Shown here: positions 1 to 8,155 of the stretch, piece after piece
Layout: each line of letters starts with the position of its first letter
How positions within the stretch are numbered: the stretch's first letter is position 1
Origin: Azospirillum oryzae
GTDB taxonomy: Bacteria; Pseudomonadota; Alphaproteobacteria; Azospirillales; Azospirillaceae
Direction of reading: 5' to 3'
Length of the DNA: 64,000 nt
Assembly: GCF_008364795.1 (NCBI RefSeq)
Contig: NZ_VTTM01000010.1
Span: 1-64,000, forward strand
Translations under genes and position numbers: made by a program
Notes under the pieces: generated by a model
Seen by the model: the letters and a program-made list of their open reading frames with translations, nothing else
What the model was told of the DNA's origin: nothing
The model's database searches: none

Positions 1-3000
1 GTCAGCGTCTCCAGACCCGAAACCAGCAGCGTGCCGCCGGCCGAACCGATGGTGACGACGTCGGTGCCGCCCTGGCCCGTGAGGGTCTCCAGAGCCGAGA
101 CCAGCAGCGTGTTGCCGGCGGTGCCCAGCGAGATCACGTCGGTGCCCGCACCGCCCGTCAGTGTCTCCAGGGCCGAAGTCAGCATGGTGGTGCCGGTATC
201 GCCGATGGTGACGACGTCGGTGCCGCCCTGGCCGGTCAGGGTTTCCAACCCACGCAGCAGGATGGTGTTGCCGGCGGTGGACAGGGTGACGATGTCGATG
301 GCGCTGTTCGCTGTGGCGATGTTCAGCCCGCCGATCAGGGTTTCGATGCCCGACACCAGCAGCGTGCTGCCGCCAAGCCCGAGGAAGATGCTGTCGCTGC
401 CGGCACCGCCGGTCAGCGTTTCCAGCCCCGACGCCAGCAACGTGCCGCCGACCGAGCCCAGGGTGACGACGTCGGTGCCGGCATCGCCGGTGATCGTCTC
501 GAGCAGCGACAGCAGCAGCGTGTTGCCGGCCGTGCCCAGGGTGACGACATCGGTGCCGGCCTGACCGCTCAGCGTCTCGACCGCCGACACCAGCAGGGTA
601 TTGCCGAGCGCCGAATCCAGCATGACGACGTCGGTACCGGCCGCGCCCGTCAGGATCTCGACCGCCGATACGAGCAGCGTGTTGCCGGCAGTCCCCAGCG
701 TGACGGCATCGGTGCCTATGCCGCCGATAAGGGTTTCCAACGAGGAAACAAGCATGGTGGCGCCGGTGTCGCCGACGGTGACGACGTCAGTACCACTCTG
801 GCCCATCAGGGTTTCCAGGCCGCGCAGAAGGATGGTGCCGCCGCCGCTGCCCAGCGTGACGACATCGGTGCCGGTGCCGCTGACCAGTGTTTCCACCGCG
901 GACACCAGCAGCGTGCTGCCCGACGACCCCAGAAGGACCAGATCCGATCCGGCGGCGCCGGTGATGGTTTCAAGGGACTCGGCAAGAATCGTGGCGCCGC
1001 CGCCCCCCAGGGTGACGACATCGGTGCCGGCCGCCCCCGCCAGCGATTCGATGCCGCTGAGCAGCAGGGTGGCGCCCGTGGTGCCCAGCGTCACCCGGTC
1101 GGTGCCGGTGCTCCCGCTCAGCGATTCCAGCCGGTCGACCAGGACGGTATTGCCGGCGCCGCCCAGCAGGATCACGTCGGTGCCGGCATCGCCGGTCACC
1201 GTCTCGAACAGCGACAGCGTCATGGTGCTGCCGAAGGTGCCGAGTGCCACGACATCGCTGGCCGTCGATCCGATCAGCGTTTCCAGCCCCTGGACCAGGA
1301 GGGTGCCGCCTGTGGTTCCCAGTGTGATGACGTCGGAGGAGGAAGAGCCGATGATGGTCCTGTACTGCTCCGCGAGGGTCAGGGTTTCGCCCCCGCTGCC
1401 CACGAAGAGAATGTCGGACTTCACGATGCTGACCAGCGTCTCCAACCCGGTGAGTTGAAGGGTCTGGTTGGCCGAAATGATGGTTTCGATGCCGGAAACG
1501 GTCAGCGTGGCCCCAGCCGATCCGATGGTGACGACATCGGTGCCCGAGCCGCCGACCAGCGTCTCGATCGAGCTGACCTGCAGCGTATTGCCGGCGGACG
1601 CCAGCGTCACGACGTCGGTGCCGGAGCCGCCGGTCAGCGTTTCGATACTGCCGACCTGCAGCGTATTGCCGGCGGTGCCAAGGGTGACGACATCGGTGCC
1701 GAGGCCGCCGGTCAGCGTTTCGATACTGCCGACCTGCAGCGTGTTGCCGGCGGTGCCAAGGGTGATGACATCGGTGCCGGCGCCGCCCGTCAGCGTCTCG
1801 ATGGCACCAACTTCCAAAGTGCTACCGAGGGTCCCCAACGTCACGGCATCGCTGCCGGCGCCGCCCATCAGCGTCTCGACACCGCTGACCAGAAGCGTGA
1901 CCCCGCTCGAATCCAGTGCGACGACGTCGGTGCCCGAGCCGCCGATCAGGGTCTCGATTGCCGCGGCCGTAAGGGTGTTGCCGTCGGTGCCAAGGGTGAC
2001 GACATCGGTGCCGGTGCCGCCCGTCAGCGTTTCGATACTGCTGACCTGCAGCGTATTGCCGGCGGTGCCAAGGGTGACGACATCGGTGCCGAGGCCGCCG
2101 GTCAGCGTCTCTATGCTGACGGCCAGCAGCGTGTTGCCGGCGGTGCCAAGGGTGATGACATCGGTGCCGGTGCCGCCCGTCAGCGTCTCGATGGCACCAA
2201 CTTCCAAAGTGCTACCGAGGGTCCCCAACGTCACGGCATCGCTGCCGGCGCCGCCCGTCAGCGTCTCGACACCGCTGACCAGAAGCGTGGCCCCAGCCGA
2301 TCCGATGGTGACGACATCGGTGCCCGAGCCGCCGATCAGCGTCTCGATCGAGCTGACCTGCAGCGTATTGCCGGCGGACGCCAGCGTCACGACGTCGGTG
2401 CCGGTGCCACCCGTCAGCGTCTCGATTGCCGCGACCGTAAGGGTGTTGCCCGCGGTGCCGAGCATGATGACGTCGGTACCGACCCCACCCGTCAGCGTTT
2501 CGACAGCCGAAATCAGCATCGTGTTGCCGGCGGTGCTCAGCATCACGATGTCGGTGCCGGTACCGCCCGCCAAGGTCTCGATGCCTTGCACCTTCACCGA
2601 TACGCCGGTGTTGCCCACCGTTACAACGTCGGTGCCGCTGTCTCCCGTCACCGTTTCGATGAGGGAAATCTGAAGCGTGCTGCCGTTGGTGCCGAGAAGG
2701 ACGACATCGACGCTGATCCCGCCGGTCAACGTCTCGATGTCGGAAACGAGTGTCGTGTTGCCACCGGAGGCGAACGTCACGAGGTCGGTGCCGGCACCGC
2801 CGACCAGGGTCTCCAGCAGCTTCACCGTCATGGTGCTGCCGATGGTGCCGATGGTGATGACATCGGTGCCGGTGCCGCCGGTCAGGGTTTCCAGCCCGGC
2901 GACCAGTGTCGTGTTGCCGGCCGAACCCAACGTCACCATGTCGGTGCCGGCGCCGCCGGTCAGCGTCTCCAGCAACCGCACCAGCAATGTCGAGCCGGCG

Positions 3001-5900
3001 CTGCCGGTCGTCAGCACATCCGTACCGATGCCGCCGATCAGGGACTCCATCGCGGCGACCAGCATCGTGTTGCCGCCGGTGCCAAGAGTTACCGCATGAT
3101 CTACAGAATTCGTACCGATAAGGGTTTCGACATTGGAGACGCCGAGGATATAAGTTCCTGAAAGAGTAACGACGTCGGTGGCGGACGATCCGACAACATA
3201 ATCAAGGTTACTGACCGAAAGCGTTCCGCCATCCGTTCCGACCTGAACGGTAAGCGTTCCGCTCCCCGACGCGGTGATCGCCTCAATATTGCTTAACGTT
3301 ATGGTTTCCGTGGCGCTCAGCACGTAATTGACAATGTCTGAGCCTGAGCCGCCGAACAGCGTGTCAATCGCCTTTACGGCTAGCGTGTTGCCGGCGTTGT
3401 TCAGTGCGATGACATCGAGGCCGACCCCGCCGATCAGCGTGTCCACCAGCGACACCAGCATTGTTGTGCCGGTCGTGGCGATCGTCACGACATCGGTGCC
3501 GGCGCCGCCCGTCAGGGTTTCGAGCAGCGACACCGTCGTGGTGGTGCCGGTGCTGCCGATGGTGACGAGGTCGGTGCCGACGTTGCCGGTCAAGGTCTCG
3601 ATGCTGACGGCCAGCAACGTGTTGCCGGCGGTGCCAAGGGTGATGACATCGGTACCGGCACCGCCCGTCAGCGTCTCGATGGCACCAACTTCCAAAGTGC
3701 TACCGAGGGTCCCCAACGTCACGGCATCGCTGCCGGCGCCGCCCGTCAGCGTCTCGACACCGCTGACCAGAAGCGTGACCCCGCTCGAATCCAGTGCGAC
3801 GACGTCGGTGCCCGAGCCGCCGATCAGGGTCTCGATTGCCGCGGCCGTAAGGGTGTTGCCGTCGGTGCCAAGGGTGACGACATCGGTGCCGGCGCCACCC
3901 GTCAGCGTCTCGATTGCCGCGACCGTAAGGGTGTTGCCCGCGGTGCCGAGCATGATGACGTCGGTACCGACCCCACCCGTCAGCGTTTCGACAGCCGAAA
4001 TCAGCATCGTGTTGCCGGCGGTGCTCAGCATCACGATGTCGGTGCCGGTGCCGCCCGCCAAGGTTTCGATGTCGGATACCAACACCGTGCTTCCGCTGGA
4101 ACCGATCGTCACGACATCGGTGCCGGCCCCACCGGTCAGCGTCTCTATTCTCCACAGCTGGATCGTGTTGCCCGAATCCATCAGCGAGATGGCATCACGG
4201 CCCGAGCCACCGTTCAACGTTTCGATCTGGGAAAGAAAAAGGGTTATGCCACTGGCGCTGACTGTGACGACATCGACGCCCACACCACCAACCAGCGTTT
4301 CAAGCGCCGAGATCAATACCGTGCTGCCGGCCGACCCTAAGGTCACGATGTCCGTGCCGGCGGCACCGATGACGCTTTCCACGGCGGAAAGCAGCACCGT
4401 GTTGCCGGCGGTACCGAACGTCACGACGTCGGTGCCGGCCCCACCGATCAAGGTCTCCAGACCTTGCACCTTCACAGATGCGCCGGTGGTGCCCACCATT
4501 ACGACGTCGGTGCCGCTGTCTCCCGTCACCGTTTCAATGCGGGTGATTTGAATCGTGTTGCCGCCGGTACCGAGGATGACAAAATCCGTATTGTTCCCGC
4601 CGGTCAACGTCTCGATGTCGGACACCAGCGTCGTGTTGCCACCGGAGGCGAAGGTCACGAGGTCGGTGCCGGCACCGCCGACCAGGGTCTCCAGCAGCTT
4701 CACCGTCATGGTGCTGCCGATGGTGCCGATGGTGATGACGTCGGTGCCGGTGCCGCCGGTCAGGGTTTCCAGCCGGGAGACCAGCATGGTCGTGCCGGCG
4801 GTTCCGATGGTCACGGCGTCGGTGCCGACGCCGCCGGTCAGCGTCTCCAGATCCGACACCTTCGTGGTGACGCCGGCCGATCCCAGGGTGATCAGGTCGG
4901 TGCCGGTACCGCCGACGATGGTCGTTATCAGCGACACCGTGGTGGTGTTGCCCTGCGCCCCCAAGTTCAAAGACGTCGTGCCGCCCGCACCACCCGCAGT
5001 GACGAATTCCAGGCCCCACGCTGCGACCTGCACGCCATTGGAGCCAAGCGTGACGGTGTCCGTTCCGGCACCGCCGATGACGGTTTCAGTGCTATAGACC
5101 GCTATCGTGTTGCCGACATCGCCCAGGGTGACGATGTCGACACCGACGCCACCCAACAGGGATTCCAGCCCGGACACCAGCACGGTGTTGCCCGCCGAAC
5201 CCAGCGTGACGATGTCGGTTCCACCCCCGCCGGTCAGGGTTTCCAACTTTACCATCGTCGTGGTATTGCCCGCCGAACCCAGCGTGACGACGTCGGTTCC
5301 AGCCCCGCCGGTCAGGGTTCTCAGCCACGACACCATCATGGTGGTGCCGGCCGTGTCACCCAGCGTGATCACATTGGTGCCGCCGGTGCCGGTCAGCGTT
5401 TCGATTGCCGCGACCGTCAGAGTGTTGCCCGTGGTGCCGAGCGTGATGAGGTCGGTGCCGGCGCCACCTGTCAGCGTTTCGATGCGCGAGGCCAGCATCG
5501 TGTTGCCCGCGATGCCGAGTATCACGACATCAGTGCCGGTACCGCCGGTCAATGTCTCGATGCCGGTGACGCTCAGCGTATTGCCGCTGGTGCCGAGTGT
5601 CACGACATCGGTGCCGGCCCCGCCCGTCAGCGTCTCTATTGTCGAAAGCAGCAGGGTGTTGCCCGTTGTGTCGAGCGTGATGACGTCGATGCCGCTGCTG
5701 CCGATCAGCGTCTCCAGCCCTGAAACCAGCATCGTGTTGCCGGAGGTGCCCAGTGTAGCGGCGTCGGTGCCGGTGCCGCCCGTCAGTGTTTCGACGCCGG
5801 TGACGCCGAAGGTCGCGCCGATGTCGCCCAGCGTGATGACGTCGGTGCCGGTGCCACCCGTCAGCGTGTTGATCTGCGACAGTGTCAGCGTGTTGCCGGA
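1..5900 (-). repeat. Tandem 78-bp coding repeats (about 75 copies)
   Basis: The DNA is a tandem array with a 78-bp period encoding one 26-residue unit each. Units are diverged but keep GG-G-D, a Val/Ile-Thr-Leu-Gly strand, a Gly-Asn/Ser-Thr turn and an Ile/Leu-Glu-Thr-Leu strand. Some blocks are nearly identical: 1741-2017 matches 3619-3895, and 2721-2902 matches 4599-4780, both at an offset of 1,878 bp. The regular alternation of short strands and turns suggests a beta-solenoid. Confidence 0.9.
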
Positions 5901-6725
5901 ATCAGCCAAGGTCCTGACGACCGGCGCGATATTCCTGAGATATTTCAGGGAACCGTTGGAGATGCCATAGAGCGCGTCGATGTCGCCGTCGCCATCGAGG
6001 TCGGCCAGCGCCGGCATCGGATAGCTTCCGGTTGCAAGACCGTAAACAGCCGTCCCGGCAAGCGAGAATGTGGGAGACGATGCCGTCCCGATGTTGATGG
6101 AAACGACATCCTTGCTCACCAGGTCGAGATCGCCGTCACCGTCGAGGTCGACGAGGGCCGGCGCGCTGTGGCTGACGCCAGCCGCCATGCCGAAAAGGTT
6201 CGTTCCCTCCAGCGAAAAGGTGGGCGCCGACGAGGTTCCGGTGTTGCGGTAGAAAAGGAGGCCGTTGCTGGTGGTCCCCATCAGCAGATCGGAATCGCCG
6301 TCGCCGTCCAGGTCGGCGAAGCTCGGAACCATGTAGCTGTCGGTGACGATGCCGAAGAGGTTGGTCCCCTCCAGGGAGAAGGATGGAGAGGCCGACGTTC
6401 CGGTGTTGCGAAAGAACCGCGTACCGCCGTCCTTGCTGCCGATGAACAGATCGAGGTCACCGTCTCCGTCGATATCGACGAAGCTTGGTGTCGCATAGGT
6501 GTTGTAGCTGGAAAGACCAAGAAGATTGGTGCCTTGAAGCGAATATGTCGGTGCCAGAGTCGTTCCGACATTGGCGAAATATACCGTCTCGCCCGCCTTG
6601 TTTCCGACCAGGAGATCCAGGTCGCCGTCACCGTCGAGATCCGCGAATGTGGGGGCGGCGTATTGCCCGACGCCGCTGAGACCGAAAGAGTTGGTACCGA
6701 CCAGAGCAAAGGTTGGAGTAGCCAC
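1..6725 (-). CDS. Giant repeat protein, FG-GAP/VCBS plus RTX-like 26-residue repeats (3' end outside window)
   Basis: About 2,240 codons are open without interruption and continue past position 1, so the C-terminus is missing. A GTG start at 6725-6723 is chosen because an in-frame TGA lies three codons upstream and GAGGGG sits about 10 bases before it. Residues 1-270 hold five units spaced about 55 residues apart, each with a DLDGDGDLDLL-type calcium loop, as in FG-GAP/VCBS propellers. From about residue 275 there is an unbroken array of 26-residue repeats with cores such as LTGGAGTDVVTLG followed by AGNTLLVSGIET. The GGxGxD element resembles RTX calcium motifs. No N-terminal signal peptide is visible, which fits C-terminal type I secretion, but the C-terminus cannot be seen. 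Likely an exported adhesin or surface protein. This is inferred from architecture. Confidence 0.85.
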   Translation of the reverse strand, partial: MATPTFALVGTNSFGLSGVGQYAAPTFADLDGDGDLDLLVGNKAGETVYFANVGTTLAPTYSLQGTNLLGLSSYNTYATPSFVDIDGDGDLDLFIGSKDGGTRFFRNTGTSASPSFSLEGTNLFGIVTDSYMVPSFADLDGDGDSDLLMGTTSNGLLFYRNTGTSSAPTFSLEGTNLFGMAAGVSHSAPALVDLDGDGDLDLVSKDVVSINIGTASSPTFSLAGTAVYGLATGSYPMPALADLDGDGDIDALYGISNGSLKYLRNIAPVVRTLADSGNTLTLSQINTLTGGTGTDVITLGDIGATFGVTGVETLTGGTGTDAATLGTSGNTMLVSGLETLIGSSGIDVITLDTTGNTLLLSTIETLTGGAGTDVVTLGTSGNTLSVTGIETLTGGTGTDVVILGIAGNTMLASRIETLTGGAGTDLITLGTTGNTLTVAAIETLTGTGGTNVITLGDTAGTTMMVSWLRTLTGGAGTDVVTLGSAGNTTTMVKLETLTGGGGTDIVTLGSAGNTVLVSGLESLLGGVGVDIVTLGDVGNTIAVYSTETVIGGAGTDTVTLGSNGVQVAAWGLEFVTAGGAGGTTSLNLGAQGNTTTVSLITTIVGGTGTDLITLGSAGVTTKVSDLETLTGGVGTDAVTIGTAGTTMLVSRLETLTGGTGTDVITIGTIGSTMTVKLLETLVGGAGTDLVTFASGGNTTLVSDIETLTGGNNTDFVILGTGGNTIQITRIETVTGDSGTDVVMVGTTGASVKVQGLETLIGGAGTDVVTFGTAGNTVLLSAVESVIGAAGTDIVTLGSAGSTVLISALETLVGGVGVDVVTVSASGITLFLSQIETLNGGSGRDAISLMDSGNTIQLWRIETLTGGAGTDVVTIGSSGSTVLVSDIETLAGGTGTDIVMLSTAGNTMLISAVETLTGGVGTDVIMLGTAGNTLTVAAIETLTGGAGTDVVTLGTDGNTLTAAAIETLIGGSGTDVVALDSSGVTLLVSGVETLTGGAGSDAVTLGTLGSTLEVGAIETLTGGAGTDVITLGTAGNTLLAVSIETLTGNVGTDLVTIGSTGTTTTVSLLETLTGGAGTDVVTIATTGTTMLVSLVDTLIGGVGLDVIALNNAGNTLAVKAIDTLFGGSGSDIVNYVLSATETITLSNIEAITASGSGTLTVQVGTDGGTLSVSNLDYVVGSSATDVVTLSGTYILGVSNVETLIGTNSVDHAVTLGTGGNTMLVAAMESLIGGIGTDVLTTGSAGSTLLVRLLETLTGGAGTDMVTLGSAGNTTLVAGLETLTGGTGTDVITIGTIGSTMTVKLLETLVGGAGTDLVTFASGGNTTLVSDIETLTGGISVDVVLLGTNGSTLQISLIETVTGDSGTDVVTVGNTGVSVKVQGIETLAGGTGTDIVMLSTAGNTMLISAVETLTGGVGTDVIMLGTAGNTLTVAAIETLTGGTGTDVVTLASAGNTLQVSSIETLIGGSGTDVVTIGSAGATLLVSGVETLTGGAGSDAVTLGTLGSTLEVGAIETLTGGTGTDVITLGTAGNTLLAVSIETLTGGLGTDVVTLGTAGNTLQVSSIETLTGGTGTDVVTLGTDGNTLTAAAIETLIGGSGTDVVALDSSGVTLLVSGVETLMGGAGSDAVTLGTLGSTLEVGAIETLTGGAGTDVITLGTAGNTLQVGSIETLTGGLGTDVVTLGTAGNTLQVGSIETLTGGSGTDVVTLASAGNTLQVSSIETLVGGSGTDVVTIGSAGATLTVSGIETIISANQTLQLTGLETLVSIVKSDILFVGSGGETLTLAEQYRTIIGSSSSDVITLGTTGGTLLVQGLETLIGSTASDVVALGTFGSTMTLSLFETVTGDAGTDVILLGGAGNTVLVDRLESLSGSTGTDRVTLGTTGATLLLSGIESLAGAAGTDVVTLGGGGATILAESLETITGAAGSDLVLLGSSGSTLLVSAVETLVSGTGTDVVTLGSGGGTILLRGLETLMGQSGTDVVTVGDTGATMLVSSLETLIGGIGTDAVTLGTAGNTLLVSAVEILTGAAGTDVVMLDSALGNTLLVSAVETLSGQAGTDVVTLGTAGNTLLLSLLETITGDAGTDVVTLGSVGGTLLASGLETLTGGAGSDSIFLGLGGSTLLVSGIETLIGGLNIATANSAIDIVTLSTAGNTILLRGLETLTGQGGTDVVTIGDTGTTMLTSALETLTGGAGTDVISLGTAGNTLLVSALETLTGQGGTDVVTIGSAGGTLLVSGLETL

Positions 6726-6793
6726 GATCTGTCAGCCCCTCGGATATATCTGTCGACGCCGCACCCGTTCACCGTCCGCCATGTGGCGTCCGG

Positions 6794-7858
6794 TCAATTC
6801 GGAACGTCTGTTGGAGTGGTCACCGCTTCGGCCAGCGCCCGCGCGTCGAGCAGCCCCACCGCCTCCGCACGGCGCACACCGGGAAGGATGGCGACGTCGT
6901 ACAACTCGTTGACGGTGTGATGGAGCCACAGCATGTGCGCCACGGTTCCGCTGTCGGTGTCCACCACGGCCAAGCCGCATTGAGCGGAGACTCCGGCCCG
7001 TTTCAGGGCCGCCTCAAGCGGCAACGCGCTCAGCGTTCCGTGATCGCCGCGTGGACGCGACAGCCCGACAACCGCCCATTTCCCATGAAAGGCCAACCCG
7101 CGCGCAAAGCCGGGGCAGAAGCAGGCCGGCTCGAAGCGGCCGCTCCGGTCCACCGTTCCAAGCTCGCCGGTGCCGGAATTGAGCAGCCAAAGCCGGCCGC
7201 GGTGCCAGCGGGGGGAATGGGGCATCGACAGTCCGGCGCAGGCGACCTCACCCGACGGGACGTCGATCAGTACGCCGCCGTCGGTCCGGCGCTCGCGCCA
7301 GCCTTCGATGACATCGCAGCGGCCCAATGCGGTCGTGAACATCGGTCGGCCGTCCTCACCGAGCGCCAATCCGTTCAGATGGCAGCGATCCTCGTTGCGC
7401 AGGGCGGAAATGAAGGCGGGCTTCCAAACGGGACGGAAGCCCTGGTCGGCGTCAGGGACGGAAAGACAACTGAAGCGCGTATTGACAAAGATCGGGACAC
7501 CGTCATGTCCGACGGCGATGTCATGGATATCCACATCGCCGATCATATAACCGAGTCGCGGCACATAAAGACGGTCTGCGCCCGACGGCGTGCGGTCGGA
7601 CGGTTGCAGTGTGTTGGCGAAACGCCAGAGGTGCGATTGTCCGCCGACCCATAGCGCGGCTCGGTCGACACACAACCCCTGACAACGCTGCACGATCCGT
7701 TCATGGGCCTTCAAACGCACATCTTCCCCCAACCCCAGGAAAAAAAGCCGGTGCGCCTCATAGGTCGAAAAAGCGATTGCGCAGCCGGCGGTCTCCAGCC
7801 AATCAGCCAACTGCGGCGTGCCTTCCAGCATGGGACGGGATCGTTCTTCGGCTGCCAT
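6794..7858 (-). CDS. TIGR03032-family (DUF4915-like) protein of unknown function
   Basis: The protein has 354 residues from an ATG at 7858, preceded by GGAGAG at good spacing. ATGs at 7912 and 7831 are alternatives. The sequence contains blocks I associate with the TIGR03032 family: an early WLE..G.AIAFSTYEAHRLFFLG region, HDIAVG, FVNTRFSCL, and a C-terminal HTVNELYDVAILPGV. Repeated short hydrophobic strands suggest a propeller fold. It lies 68 bp upstream of the giant repeat gene on the same strand, so the two probably share a transcript. The family has no established function. It is often seen near TPR-glycosyltransferase and large repeat-protein genes, which is the context here. Confidence 0.75.
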   Translation of the reverse strand: MAAEERSRPMLEGTPQLADWLETAGCAIAFSTYEAHRLFFLGLGEDVRLKAHERIVQRCQGLCVDRAALWVGGQSHLWRFANTLQPSDRTPSGADRLYVPRLGYMIGDVDIHDIAVGHDGVPIFVNTRFSCLSVPDADQGFRPVWKPAFISALRNEDRCHLNGLALGEDGRPMFTTALGRCDVIEGWRERRTDGGVLIDVPSGEVACAGLSMPHSPRWHRGRLWLLNSGTGELGTVDRSGRFEPACFCPGFARGLAFHGKWAVVGLSRPRGDHGTLSALPLEAALKRAGVSAQCGLAVVDTDSGTVAHMLWLHHTVNELYDVAILPGVRRAEAVGLLDARALAEAVTTPTDVPN

Positions 7859-8155
7859 CCGACCGCTCTCCATCGCGCTTTTTGACCATCTTCCCGGATG
7901 CTTGGTTAACATTAGCTGCTAAATAATTTGAAATCACCGCAAAGAATGGAAAAATTCTCGAAATGTGCGCGCATTGCATCTAAAAATAGAAAACACGCAA
8001 AGGAGGAAGCGCAGAAAAAAGGTCTAATATTACAGTTCTCAGGACGTGACGCGGACCTCGGTTGGTCCAATCGAATGGAAGCCCGGCGGGACGCACCAGA
8101 ATCCACTCCACAGCCACATCGCGCGGGTCCGCTGCCACCCGGAGAAAGCTTTTTC
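7859..8155. other. AT-rich divergent intergenic region
   Basis: About 300 bp separate the TIGR03032-type gene from the TPR-glycosyltransferase gene, which are transcribed away from each other. The stretch from roughly 7900 to 8040 is much richer in A and T than its surroundings, so it probably holds both promoters. I could not place convincing -35/-10 pairs. An isolated AAAGGAGGAAG near 7998 looks like a ribosome site but has no suitable start after it. Confidence 0.5.

Noticed and set aside
1..5900. CRISPR-like array
   Set aside because: The regular period is due to diverged coding repeats with no unique spacers. No CRISPR array was seen elsewhere.
31..5970. Many plus-strand open frames of 140-570 codons across the giant repeat region
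   Set aside because: They are antisense to the minus-strand repeat gene. The 78-bp period keeps other frames open, and the products are low-complexity Pro/Val/Ser or Gly/Asp strings without family features.
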